Below are positions 9,658 to 21,400 of a stretch of 64,000 nt of DNA, one piece after another; position 1 is the first letter of the stretch, and each line of letters starts with the position of its first letter. Origin of the DNA: Gracilaria gracilis (lineage: Eukaryota; Rhodophyta; Florideophyceae; Gracilariales; Gracilariaceae). Location of the stretch: contig JARGSG010000113.1 in assembly GCA_030374805.1 (NCBI GenBank), forward strand, positions 124,001-188,000, in the 5' to 3' direction. Below the pieces are notes generated by a model. The model saw nothing but the letters and a program-made list of their open reading frames with translations, made no database searches and was not told the origin of the DNA. Both the position numbers and the translations under genes were made by a program.

Positions 9658-12600
9658 TTACCGTACAATATGGCAAGATGCAAACATCGCATCGAAGTAA
9701 ACATCACCGCCGTCAATATTCTTCACAGCACCTTCAAAAGTGCCAAGCACAGCCTGAGAACCGTCGTCGGCACCGACGTGCATCATTCTAGGCTCCCAAT
9801 CCCAACGACCTCTAGACGACCTCGTCAGCGCCAGCGAGTGGACGGTGCGCTCCCACGCAGCATCATGCGACGTGAGCACACATTCTCCGCCACCTGCGTT
9901 CAACACCCACAGCCGTTCCATTCCACCATCGTCCGACACGACGCGAGTGCCGTCCGCGCTCACGCCCACGCGCCTCACCCAGTCCGTATGACCTCGGAGC
10001 GGTGGTCCCACGGCGTTGCTACTTCGCGCGTCCCACACGCGCACAGTCTTGTCAAAAGACCCTGACACGATGCGGTTGCCGTCCGCGCTCACTGTCACGC
10101 ACATCACCGGTGCTGTGTGACCTCGGAGCGGCTCTCCCACGGCGTTGCTACCTTGCGCGTCCCACACGCGCACCGTCCCGTCGACCGACCCTGAAACGAC
10201 GCGACTGCCGTTGGCGCTCACTGCCACGCAAAACACAGTCTCTGTGTGACCCCGGAGCGGCGGTCCCACGGCGTTGCCACTTCGCGAGTCCCACACGCGC
10301 ACAGTCCTGTCCTCCGACCCTGACGCGATGCAACTACCGTCCGCGCTCTCTGCCACGCACATCACCGGTGCTGTGTGACCTCGAAGCGGCTGTCCTACGG
10401 CGTTGCTACTTTGCGCGTCCCACACGCGCACCGTCCCGTCGACCGACCCTGACACGACGCGACTGCCGTCCGCGTTCACTGCCACGCACCACGCACTATC
10501 GGTGTGACCCCGGAGCGGCGGTCCCACGGCGTTGCCACTTCGCGCGTCCCACACGCGCACCGTCCCGTCCCAAGACCCTGACACAATGCAATTACCGTCC
10601 GAGCTCACTGCCACGCCCACCACCCCGTCACCTCCGAGCCACTCTCTCCCGGTGTAGCCACTTTTGGCGTCCCACACGCGCACTGTCTCGTCATAAGACC
10701 CTGACACGATGCAACTACCGTCCGCGCTCACTTCCACGCACATCACCGGTGCTGTGTGACCTCGGAGCGGCTCTCCCACGGCGTTGCCACTTCGCGCGTC
10801 CCACACGCACACCGTCCTGTCCTCTGACCCTGACACAAAGCAACTACCGTCCGCGCTCACTGCCAAGCACATCACTCTCTTTGTGTGACCTGCGAGTCGC
10901 GGTCCAACGGCCTTGCCACTTCGCGCGTTCCTCACGCGCATCGTCCCGTCGGCAAACCCTAACACTACGCGACTGCCGTCCGCGCTCACTGCCACGCACA
11001 CCTCTGCCTCAGCGCGATCTTGGAGCGCCTCTCCCACGGCGTTGCCACTTTGCGCGTCCCACACCCGCGCCTCCCCCGAGCACGACCCTGACACGATGCG
11101 ACTGCCATCCGCGCTCACTGCCATGCACACCACCTCGTCTCTGTGACCACGGAGCGGCTGTCCGACAAGGATTCCGCTCAACGTATCCCACAATCGAATG
11201 GAATGATCAAGTGCCTCGCACCCAATTCGAGCCCCGTCTGCGTAGAACTGGAGGTAGTGTACATGATCTTCACATTCGTGGGAAATCTCTTGCTGGCAAG
11301 CCCCTGTCTCCCTGTTCCACACACGAATAGTTCCGTCTTTGTGCGCTGTCACCACGCTGCGTTGGTCGGGTAGAAACGAGGCCTCTTCAACATCTCCCAT
11401 CTCTTCTTCCATTGCAAGTTCTTCCTGTTCGTGTCGACTGTATGTTCCGTTATAGTTACCAACGTGCAACTTATCATCGCTCTTCCACAGAATCCAGATT
11501 TCGTCGCCCTCGACATGTGTACACAGCACTCGACCTGGGCCGTTGACAACTTCCAACGCACCACACCCCGCCTGTAGCAAAAACCCCATAGACGCTTTGA
11601 GCCAGGGCTTCGGTGCACACATTTCCATCCTCTTCTCAAAATCGCTCGTCAACTCGCTTCGCGTCGCGTGCCACAGTAAGCGTCCGTGTAGCTGAAACCA
11701 AACCTCACGAGAGTTTTGGTTCACAAACGATGCACTCATCCTGGCAGCGATACCGATCATCTTCAAATGCCCCTTGCGATCTGCGTGTCGGGATTCGTCA
11801 TTGTCGCACATCGCTTTTCCATGCCCCAGGTCTTGTTCTACACCGAAGATCCCCCCTTCTACCAGTCGCTTCACAATCCATTGCGGTTGCGACAGGAGCC
11901 AAAGCAACTTTTCAACATACCCTGCTCGTCTCAGTAGTCGGCATAAGTTGTCGTGTAGGTAACCATCATCTTCAGTACGCCACCACTCATGGAAGAACCC
12001 CAACCTTCCAGTACCTTGCTCTGTCTCCACGCGAACGACTGCTTCGACCGGTCTTTTGATCGCAAGTTGAGATTCCAGTGCGTGCCCCCTTTGCTCCTCG
12101 TCTGCACCTCTCCTGGTCGATATCAAGCTATCCTCTCTCTCGTGCATACGATTGGACGAAATGTAGTTGCGAACAAGTTGTTGAAAGAACCCCTGTATTT
12201 TCTCAGCGGCTTTCCGAACAGCGATGTCCAGCATCAAGTCATGCAGTTCAACAAAAACCCAGCCATCGTTTCTCCTTATCTGCACAACTGACACATTCGC
12301 CAACGACTCCACGACATTTTTGGTCCTTCGCAACGTATCCAAGCCCCACAGCTTTCGGAGCATCTGTACAGGTACGCATTGTCGTTTCTGAAGAACACAC
12401 AAAGCCCGAAATCTGTTCTCGTACTCCACATCCACATTGCGCTTCTCCAGAACTTCAAGAGATACATCCACAATTCTTGATAGTCTACCATAATCGTCCG
12501 CTTCTTCATCCATCCAGTCCTTTTCATTGGACGATACTTCTGAGTAAAACTCTGACAACGCGTCTTGCTTGTTCAAGCACTGACGTGTATACTCCCACAC

Positions 12601-13965
12601 AGATCCGCCCACAATGCCGAACCCAAGCGGAAGTCCCTGGCACAAGTTGAGGAAGTAATTGAGCGCTACTTCATTCTTGTGGTCAAGCACGGTATCCCCA
12701 CTTATGCCAGCGTGCGTCAGCAACATTCGCCGTGACACGTCGCCAAACGCTTCCCTTTCTTTGAACTCAATTACTTTGTTAGCGCGCCTCAGAAAATGTT
12801 CATCTCGAGTTGTGTACACCATTCTACTGCTCTCGTCCACCATCAGCCCAAGAGTTGACAATACCTTGGAGTCAATCCCATTCAATTTCCATATATCATC
12901 AATCAGAAACAAGCATACGCGTGAGTCAAACCACTTCGAAGCCGTTTCACACGCCTCCTGAACAGTTTCAGCTGCCTGAATTTCCTTCTTTGCATTCGAA
13001 CCTCCACTGCGATCAACAATCTTGGCGATTCCTTTCACTAAGTCCGACTTTCCAGCATCGTTTCCAAGCTGAATGTACAGAATACCTCCAGGAAACGCCT
13101 GCTTGATTTGAACGTCTTCAGCTAGTCCTCTTAGAGCGCAAGTTTTGCCAACTCCACCTTTTCCAGAAGCTATGACTGCGACTATTCGGCAGGTGCTTCC
13201 GCCTAATACTGCGGCCTTCAGCCTCCCTTCACATGTGGTGGGTGAACCAAAGTCCAGGGTTAGTCTGGGAGGATTTGATGGCACCATGTTACATCTCCTG
13301 TACTCATCTTGGTGCTGGGGTTGAACAACCTCCACTGGATGGCATTTATCCAACAAGTCAGGTCTCTCTTCTCGAAGCCGTTCTAAGATTCTGTTCTGTA
13401 TCATGTCAATGAAGGATTCTCTGGTAGAGGCCATGTTCGGACGGTCGCGGTTGGATGCCCCCAGGTCGTTTTCGATGCTCCACACTGTAGCGGCTGTGTC
13501 CAATGCTTGCCAAACATTTTGGAGAGGAACTCTACCATCCAAGGCACGCTTGATGAGCCCGTGCTTACAAAAGAGGCTGCTGTAGATTTCGAAGATGGCT
13601 TCGTCGCGGCAGTCGCGCGTTTCAAGACGGTAGAACACAGGGATAAGCAGTGGAGGCGTGTTTTCTGCGCCTGCAGCGCCGTCGAAACGATTGACGAAGC
13701 AAATAAGCTCACGCATGGGCCACTCCTTGGCAACAAATTCGGGACTCATGATGAACACGCCGACAGGAGCCGTTTTCATGGCTTGCTCCATAACTTGTGG
13801 GCAGTGGTCGCCGAGGCGGAAAGACTCGATGTCGAAGAACACGGAGATGCCACGTCGGCCAAGTCGTTCATACAATGGACGGGCGATGGTTTCCTTGTCT
13901 TCCCCGGCATGGCTAAGGAAGATGTCGAATGACGGCGTCTGCGCGGAAGATGCGTTTGAAGACAT
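9658..13965 (-). CDS. TIR-NB-ARC-WD40 NLR-like receptor
   Basis: The protein has 1435 residues, read from the ATG at 13965 (MSSNASSAQT), just before the TIR domain and below a TATA sequence at 14080-14085. The TIR domain (about 12-150) has FDIFLSHAGEDK and keeps the candidate catalytic glutamate E86 in EWPMREL, so NAD-cleaving activity is plausible. The NB-ARC domain has P-loop GKGGVGKT (268-275), Walker B LFLIDD (352-357), GLPL (444-447) and an LHD variant of the MHD motif (about 574-576). A linker with WW and DGYLHDNL motifs, typical of APAF1-like and fungal NB-ARC-WD proteins, precedes about 12 WD40 repeats (roughly 880-1340). Repeats 3-11 are nearly identical 43-residue units. It probably acts in the cytosol as an innate immune or cell-death sensor; that role is inferred from architecture. 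Confidence 0.9.
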   Translation of the reverse strand: MSSNASSAQTPSFDIFLSHAGEDKETIARPLYERLGRRGISVFFDIESFRLGDHCPQVMEQAMKTAPVGVFIMSPEFVAKEWPMRELICFVNRFDGAAGAENTPPLLIPVFYRLETRDCRDEAIFEIYSSLFCKHGLIKRALDGRVPLQNVWQALDTAATVWSIENDLGASNRDRPNMASTRESFIDMIQNRILERLREERPDLLDKCHPVEVVQPQHQDEYRRCNMVPSNPPRLTLDFGSPTTCEGRLKAAVLGGSTCRIVAVIASGKGGVGKTCALRGLAEDVQIKQAFPGGILYIQLGNDAGKSDLVKGIAKIVDRSGGSNAKKEIQAAETVQEACETASKWFDSRVCLFLIDDIWKLNGIDSKVLSTLGLMVDESSRMVYTTRDEHFLRRANKVIEFKEREAFGDVSRRMLLTHAGISGDTVLDHKNEVALNYFLNLCQGLPLGFGIVGGSVWEYTRQCLNKQDALSEFYSEVSSNEKDWMDEEADDYGRLSRIVDVSLEVLEKRNVDVEYENRFRALCVLQKRQCVPVQMLRKLWGLDTLRRTKNVVESLANVSVVQIRRNDGWVFVELHDLMLDIAVRKAAEKIQGFFQQLVRNYISSNRMHEREDSLISTRRGADEEQRGHALESQLAIKRPVEAVVRVETEQGTGRLGFFHEWWRTEDDGYLHDNLCRLLRRAGYVEKLLWLLSQPQWIVKRLVEGGIFGVEQDLGHGKAMCDNDESRHADRKGHLKMIGIAARMSASFVNQNSREVWFQLHGRLLWHATRSELTSDFEKRMEMCAPKPWLKASMGFLLQAGCGALEVVNGPGRVLCTHVEGDEIWILWKSDDKLHVGNYNGTYSRHEQEELAMEEEMGDVEEASFLPDQRSVVTAHKDGTIRVWNRETGACQQEISHECEDHVHYLQFYADGARIGCEALDHSIRLWDTLSGILVGQPLRGHRDEVVCMAVSADGSRIVSGSCSGEARVWDAQSGNAVGEALQDRAEAEVCVAVSADGSRVVLGFADGTMRVRNARSGKAVGPRLAGHTKRVMCLAVSADGSCFVSGSEDRTVCVWDARSGNAVGEPLRGHTAPVMCVEVSADGSCIVSGSYDETVRVWDAKSGYTGREWLGGDGVVGVAVSSDGNCIVSGSWDGTVRVWDARSGNAVGPPLRGHTDSAWCVAVNADGSRVVSGSVDGTVRVWDAQSSNAVGQPLRGHTAPVMCVAESADGSCIASGSEDRTVRVWDSRSGNAVGPPLRGHTETVFCVAVSANGSRVVSGSVDGTVRVWDAQGSNAVGEPLRGHTAPVMCVTVSADGNRIVSGSFDKTVRVWDARSSNAVGPPLRGHTDWVRRVGVSADGTRVVSDDGGMERLWVLNAGGGECVLTSHDAAWERTVHSLALTRSSRGRWDWEPRMMHVGADDGSQAVLGTFEGAVKNIDGGDVYFDAMFASCHIVR
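9990..11170 (-). repeat. 129-bp tandem array coding WD40 units
   Basis: Within the receptor gene about nine units of 129 bp (43 codons) are nearly identical in DNA as well as protein. Each reads roughly VSADGSRVVSGSVDGTVRVW followed by a GHT-containing loop. Variation is concentrated at a few positions such as the residues after GHT and the start of the D/A strand. Such near-identity implies recent duplication or gene conversion between units. Confidence 0.88.
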
Positions 13966-14913
13966 GGAAGGAAGAAAAAGGAAGCAATAGGTGAGGCAAG
14001 CACGGTGCTGCGGGAGCTGCCGCACAGCAGACTCGAAAAGAAACGAGCGTGTAACTTTATCTACCGTTGGTTCCGTTGGTATATACGAAGGTAATACTGT
14101 ACTGCGTTCAAAGGCAGAAGGCAACAGGGCGCCACCTGTGATCTATGCGATCTCGATCTCGACAACATACCACATCGAGCCGCAGCCAACCAAATTGCTT
14201 GCTCGCCACCTGGTCAGCCTGCAAGAATCTCGTTCGGCCCCGCCTCAACAAAAAATGGAAGAATCGCAGATGGGGTTTTATTGGAGCGAAGGACGGGAGC
14301 AAGACGTATGGACATGCGCATATGCGCTCTGAATTTGTCCTAACTGGAATTTGTCTGGGTACCAACGGTAGGTAGTGCAACCCATATATTGTGGGTGGCT
14401 TGTTTTGGAGATCTCAGCTGTCGAGAGCTCCCGGGGCTCAGTGGCTACTTATTGCTTCACTTTCACCCACTGTAGTCTCTCTAACTCCTCGCCGTCACCG
14501 GAGTCTGCACGCCATCCGCACCGCACTCCGCCAATTTCATTGTTTCATCTACTTTTCTGCGGAACGAAAGGTTTCTTAAATTCCCTCCCTCCCGCACCAT
14601 TTTTCGACCAAGATTGGTCTGGTTCTACTGCGCATTGGGGACAGACGACGAGGGACTGTCGTTCTGAAAGTAATCAAGGGGCACCTCAAGCGTGCCATCC
14701 CCACTGCGAAAGAACGCATCTCTACGATGGAGATATTCCAAAAACTGCTACAATAGCATTGCTTCTTCTAGTAAACGTTCTGGCTTTGGCCGTTGAGCGT
14801 AATAATAGTATTTTGATATTGAAGCTCATTAGTGAATGAGTTGGTTCAGACCTTCATTTTGACATAGTCAGTCAGTCATGTGTACGGCTGTGATGGCAAG
14901 CAAGTTCGGATGC
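13966..14913. other. Promoter region of the TIR-NB-ARC gene and left flank of gypsy copy 2
   Basis: A minus-strand TATATA at 14080-14085 lies 115 bp above the receptor start codon. It overlaps the motif pair at 14062-14082. A further TACCAACGGTA lies at 14360-14370. No gene is recognised between 14100 and 14913. Confidence 0.5.
14062..14085 (-). promoter_or_regulatory. Candidate core promoter of TIR-NB-ARC-WD40 gene
   Basis: On the minus strand TATATA (14085-14080) is followed by two overlapping CCAACGG cores, read as ACCAACGGAACCAACGGTA. The spacing to the ATG at 13965 would leave a 5' untranslated leader of about 85 bases. Confidence 0.5.
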
Positions 14914-15422
14914 TGTAGTACAATGAGACCTCAATGGGTTGGTGCCACGTGGGCCTTCTGGTGCGCCTTGCTGGCTGCACTGTACCCAATTGGTATTCTG
15001 TATTTTATAATTTCTAATTTCTAATTTATAGTCTAGGATAGTTTAGCATTGCTGGCCCATGACAGTAGGTCATGGGCACAGCCGATGACGTCATGCCCGC
15101 ATGGGAGATCGGCGTCGGTGCACCTTGTATATATTGTGGTGCACCTCGCCTTCCCCCTCGGGTATTGTAAAGTCAGGCACCACTAGGGCAGTAACTATAC
15201 CATCTTGGTCACTTGCTCACTCTATTACTATTCAGGTTTTACCGCGCGTCGACGTCTACTACCGTACACCTACACGGTCTAGACTAGTTGCCCCGCCGTT
15301 TGCCCCTGCGGGTTTCAGGTGCCCTACTACCATATTGGTTGTGTGTTTTTCCCCTTTAGGTTGAGCCCTCGCGCGCTCCCTCTACCAGGCGGACCCCACA
15401 CCTTATCGGTATTTGTACGACA
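14914..15422 (+). repeat. 5' LTR of gypsy copy 2
   Basis: The TG...CA repeat differs from the 3' LTR by about five substitutions and one single-base indel (roughly 1 percent). Its promoter part holds TATATATT (15128-15135) between two copies of the palindrome GGTGCACC (15117-15124, 15138-15145), a bZIP/CRE-like TGACGTCA (15086-15093) and an inverted pair CCCATGAC/GTCATGGG (15056-15076). Confidence 0.95.
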
Positions 15423-18400
15423 TTTTGGTCTCCCGACTTAGAAGTTTCTTGGTTTTTGTCGTACCTTTACTGGTGAACAGAAGACATTCGAAAGGATTCT
15501 GGAAGTTCACACACCTATTTGGTTTCGTAGGAATACTCGCGAAGCAATTGGATACCACTATTGGTCACTATGGAAAGACCTACAAGGATTACTCGTGGCT
15601 CTAGCGCGCCACCTAGCCACAAGGGTTCTGCTGCGGCTTCGGCCGCTAAACCCATTCTGGATAATCCCGAGGAGTTGCTTCGGCAACCTCGGGCCGGAAC
15701 CTCAAAGGATACGGGCACTCAGCCACCGTTGGCTCCTGAACCTAACAAGGATTTGCCGACAACGGTTGAGGACCTTTGGCCCCAATTGGAAGATCGAGCG
15801 AAAGCTCTTTTTACCGCTACGGTTAATGAAGCTATGACCTCAATGGACATGGACGCCGTTACCCGCTTGGTGGTTGATCGAGCCGTGCACGAGCTCTCTC
15901 AACGCATACCTAAATTGGTTGAAACATACCTCTTAACGGGTGCCCGGGAGCATATCTACCGAGTGGTTCAAGACCTTTGGGTTTCTGAAGGAATGGCGGA
16001 AGCCAAAACCCCTGGGGTGAATGTGGTTACTCGCATACCACAAGGGATCCCTGCCGGTTCTTCCGCACCAATCAAGCCAATTCCGGCCGATAGTGCGTAC
16101 CTACAAGGTTTAAGGCAAGGTCAAGAGGGCCATATAGAGATGAGCCCTCGAGACGTGTACTTGCCACCCATTGGAGGTAACGTTCGAAAGGACACCAAGA
16201 CTGGTGGACCTGAGGACGATTCGTCTGACCCAGAAGAGGGGCGACGAAGAAGAAACCGCAAGGGTAAAGAAAGGAGGAGGAGAAAGGGAAAGAATCGCGG
16301 CTACGACTCTGACCCCGATTCCTCGAGCTCCGATACCGATACTGGTTCATCGTCGGATGATGACCGTAAAGGTAGACGCAAGAAGAAACCGAACAGGTTG
16401 GCGAAGAAGTCGTCAAAGAGAAACCGGAAAGGTAAGAAGAAACGGTACGAGTCGTCCGACTCGGATTCGGACACCGATACAACCCTAGAGGTGCGTCAGC
16501 CGCTGAACGATATGTTCACCAAAGCGGTTTGATTATAGGTCATATCGGTTGAGAAACCGATCCTCTGCTTACACCCAAGAGGTTGCGCAGAAGATCACCA
16601 AGCACCATAAGAAGCTCAGCTTCCAGATGGGTGATACTACCTTCACAGGTGATGATCCCATTGCGGTAATTGAGTTTCTACAGAAGTTCAAGATTGCATG
16701 CGACCAAAATGGTTTTTCCGAAGGCGCTGCCATGTGGTTATTCCAGTTTTACCTTAAAGGTCAAGCTTACCACTTGCTGCAAGGCAGGCTCCGTGGAAAT
16801 ACCCTGGCGGTTGATGAAGACGGGACAGAGATGTTAGAGACGTACCCAGAAGTGGTTAATTTCATGTTGGAAACTTACGCTACCGATGAGGTTATCCAGG
16901 AAGGTTACGCTGAGGTGCAGGCATATCGCCAACGCTCTAGCCAAACCGAAATGGAATTCTCGTTGGGCCTTTGGAATCTGGCCACCCGATGCGGTAATGT
17001 CTTTACCACTAGTAGGTTGAAGTCGCTCTTTGCCGACAATGTCGACAAAGCGATCCGGTCGCAGGTACGCAATTACCTGGCGAACAACCGTAAGGTGGAC
17101 TATAATGGGCTTGCCCGTTATGCCCAGGGACTAGGCGACACTCTCCGTCACGGAAAGAAGCCGTCGGCGTCCCATACCTCAAAGGATAAACCGAAACGGT
17201 CAGTATTGGAGCTAGAAGAAAGCACTACCTCAGAGGGAGATTCGCTCATTCGCGTACCAACAGGAATGGCAGTTCATCTCGTGACTGCGCCGCAGGCTCA
17301 GTCGCGAGCCACCTCCATTGGTAATTGGTCGTCGACAGTACCACCAGCTTCGGTAAGGTCGCCACCGAGTGCGGCGAGCACTCAACAAACCTCAACGGGT
17401 GGTTCGCAAGCATCGTCCTATGCTACAGCACCGACCAATCCGGTGACCCGACCTACCTCTATGGCAATGCGTGATCCCCAGACAGGTGGATTGGTTTGCT
17501 GGCTCTGTTTGTCGCCAGACCATCTGGCGAACAGATGTGACAAAATACCCCCAGGGGTGCGCGAACATCTGATCAGTGCCAGGCAGCAAAACCACCGTAA
17601 CCTATATGGATCTGGAAAGAGGGTACAAGCTCAACCATCACCATCTCAGGTTCATCTCGTCGAGGAAACACCAATCTTGGAGAAGGACAGTCCCGCTCAA
17701 GATGAGCAGGAAAACACCGAACGGTTAGCGTAGGGGCCACCCCTAACCGTGAATTGGAAGGCCCGTCGATACCGGAACGGGAAACCTTAATGGTGGAAAA
17801 AGAAGAATCAGATGTACCCAATGTGGTGTGTCTAATGAAGTACAATAACTATAAAGTTAATGCTTCAGTAAGCTTTCTCAATTACCTACAGGTCCCCGTT
17901 GCGTGTGTACTCGATACCGGCGCCGGTCCGAATGTGCTAAACGCTCGCATCATACCCGATGCGGTCTTGCGGAACATTCGGCCTGCCCCGACTATCAACC
18001 CGCTGGTGGACGCTAATGAGCGCCCACTGCACCTTAGAGGAATGTTAACCACTGTGGTACAGCTTGGAACCTTGAAGGTGAAGCTCAATTTCTTTGTGGT
18101 GGATCGTCTGGCGACAGACTGTATCCTCGGGACCAACTTTATTGACAACATGTCAAGGCAATTTTGCCAGGGTCCCGAACGGTCGCTCTCCGTCAAGGTG
18201 GTCGTATTGCTATACTGGGTAATACGCAGACCAAAGATGGTTGGCGTAAGAAGCCGAGGTTCAATATACCCACAGAAACGGTTTCAAACAAGATACGGCT
18301 CACCAGATTGGTTTCAATTCCGGCTATGACCCAAATGGTAGTGAACGTCTCATGCGCAGTTCCAGGATTGGTAATGCTACAGAACCATCCTAGGTTGGCA

Positions 18401-21400
18401 GAAAGACATCTCGCCTTGATGGCAAACGGGATTATCGACAACATCCCTAACCAAGCCTTCAAGGTGTACTTGAGTAACTTTAGCAATCACATTGTTAAGT
18501 TACCCAAGAATACCACTATTGGAATCGCACTGCCGGCACCACAAGGGGTTTTCACGGTCTCACCTAATGTGCTGGGCGAGGTCGCCACCTCTAAGGAAGG
18601 GGGAGGAACGGATGCGCCATACCCTGCATATGCGCCCCCGTTATCGACAAATACCAAAATGGAACAGAAGATCGCCAGTACCTTTAAGGTTAGGGATCAG
18701 GAAAAGACTATGGAACTGGACCCAGTGCGGAATTGGAGAGAGGAAGTCCAGATCGGTGCGGAGAACCAGGCTCTCCGAGACCGGATCCTCAGTCTCTTAG
18801 AAGAATTTGAACCCATGTGGTCGGGCCGGTTGGGCCAAATTGAGGCTACAGAGCACCGTATTGATATGGTGCCTGGCTGGAAACCCATTTACCAGCAGCC
18901 TTACCGTGCAGGTCCAAAAGCCCGAGAGGTTGAGCTCAATGAGGTCGAGAGAATGCTCCGTGAAGGTGTCATAGAACCAGCAAATGCGGACTGGGCCAGC
19001 CCTGTGGTTCTCGTCACAAAGAAGAATGATACCCGTATGCGGTTCTGTGTGGACTACAGAAGACTGAATAGTATGACCATTAGGGATTCGTACCCAATAC
19101 CTAGAATGGACGAGTGTATAGATTCGTTGGGCAACGCCAAGATCTTTACTACGCTCGATGCCAATTGTGGTTATTGGCAGGTACCTATCAGGGAAGAAGA
19201 CAAGGACAAAACTACGTTTACTTGCCACGCTGGGTTATTCCGTTTTACGCGTATGCCCTTTGGGTTGCGAAATGCCCCGGCTACCTTTCAGAGGGCGTTA
19301 GATATAATCCTTTCGAAGGTGAAGTGGAGAACCGCTCTGGTATACATCGACGATGTAATCATATATTCCAGAACGGTAGAGGAACATTTCCACCATGTTA
19401 GGGAAGTTTTGAACCTTTTGAGGGAATCTGGAGTAACGTTGAAGCTCCGCAAGTGCGAATTCTTCACCAAAGAGGTAGAATACCTTGGTCATATCATCAG
19501 CCCTGGAAGGTTAGAAGTGACGCCGCGGAATATCCGGGCCGTGCAGGAGGCGAAGCCACCCACGTCCCAGACGGAAATCCGATCCTTTATAGGTTTGTGC
19601 AATGTGTACCGCCGGTTTATCAAGGGATTTGCCAAGATAGCGGCTCCCCTCAACAGGAAGCTGCTGAAAGGTCAACCTACAAGGTTTGAATGCCTTACCA
19701 ATGAGGAAATGGATGCGTTCGAGGCGCTGAAACATGCGCTCTTGACACCTCCCATCTTGGCATTACCCAAAGCTGGTTTACGATACACGTTGGATACTGA
19801 CGCTTCGGACGCCCAAATTGGTTGTTGTCTTATGCAGGAGCAAGAAAACGGCGACAAACTACCTATAGGGTACTGGAGCCGTGCTTTGCACGCTGCAGAA
19901 AAGAACTACACAACAACCGAAAAGGAATGTCTGGCAGTAGTCTGGAGCATGTTGATGCTCCGTCCCTACCTATATGGTGAAAGGTTCACGCTTCGAACCG
20001 ACCATGATGCCCTACGGTGGATACTGGGTCTGGCCGACGCATCAGGCAGACTTGCCCGATGGCGGTTACGACTTTCAGAGTTCGAGTATGACGTACAGTA
20101 CCGTCCAGGTATCAAGCACAATGTCGCAGACGCGATGTCTCGCATTACCACAGATGGTTTGGACACCGAGCCGGTAGAGGATGATATCCCATGCTTTACC
20201 ATCTCTACCAACCCTGATGGTGATACCTTAGAAGGTTACTGGACTCTACCCGAAGAGGATACGTGGTTTAGTGATGCCATCGCTCGGGAAATACTCGCCC
20301 TCGAGGAAACAGACGTCATGCCAATTACCCGCGAGGAATTCCTGAGAGAGCAAGCAAACGATGTTTATTGCCGCTCTCTCATGGACCAAGTAGGTATGAA
20401 AGACTCGAACTTTGACGTCGACCGAAATGGTTTCCTGGTGAGGCGAGCTCCTATTGATGGTTCCCTACAGAAGGTAGTGCCCAAGGTGCTGCGCCCTCGG
20501 GTGCTGTACCTAGCCCACTACCCAAGGCTATCAGGACACCCTGGAGGTACGAGAATGTACTACACCTTGAGGCAAGGGTACTACTGGCCTCATATGGCTA
20601 ATGATATATATACCTTTGTAGGTCAATGTGAATCTTGCGTACGTACCCGTGGAGGTCTCCGGAAGCACAGGAAATACTTGAAGTTATTCCCTGCAGCGGG
20701 TCCTCTCGAGTTCGTCGCAATAGACCTTCTGGGTCCATTACCAAAAACCACAAGGGGATATCAGTACATCATCGTAATCACCGACAGGTTCTCGAAGCTC
20801 ACGCGAGCGATACCCTTGAAGGACACGAAATCGACGACCCTCGCGGTGGCGTTCTTGAACAATTGGATCTACCCGTATGGTGCACCGCTTTATCTACTTA
20901 CCGACAATGGTTCGAACTTAGCTTCGGAGTTCTTTGAAGCTGTTTGTAACCTCTTGGGTATTAAGCACTACTTCACTACTGCCTACCATCCGCAAACGAA
21001 TGGGCAAGTGGAGCGCTTTAACCGAACACTGGTATCTAGGCTGCGACATTATACGGAAGAACACCAAACTGGTTGGACGAGCTCGTGCAGCCCTTGACAT
21101 ATGCATATAACCTTCAGGTTCATCGAGCGACGCAAACTACGCCGTTCGATCTAATACTGTCAAGACACCCACCAGGTATTGTTGTTGAAGGGGACCCATT
21201 AGGACAAGAAGCCGCCGGAGCGCTCACACCGTCACAGGTCAAACGGAATACCCTTTTGAGGTTGAGACGTGCTCTCAAGTATGCTGAGAGCAAGCTCACA
21301 GCATCCCAGAAGAGGTACAAGGAGGACTACGACCGTAAGGTAACCCAAGTGGTAACGGCTACGCCGGGTCAATATGTCTTTATTGACCACCCTCCGAAAG

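Noticed and set aside
10002-11330. Plus-strand 442-codon frame opposite the WD40 array
   Set aside because: It is the antisense shadow of the 129-bp repeat; its Arg/Pro/Leu pattern only mirrors the WD units.
14821-14913. Possible copia sequence on the left side of gypsy copy 2
   Set aside because: A short stretch hinted at copia but the similarity is too brief to support, so the flank is left unassigned.
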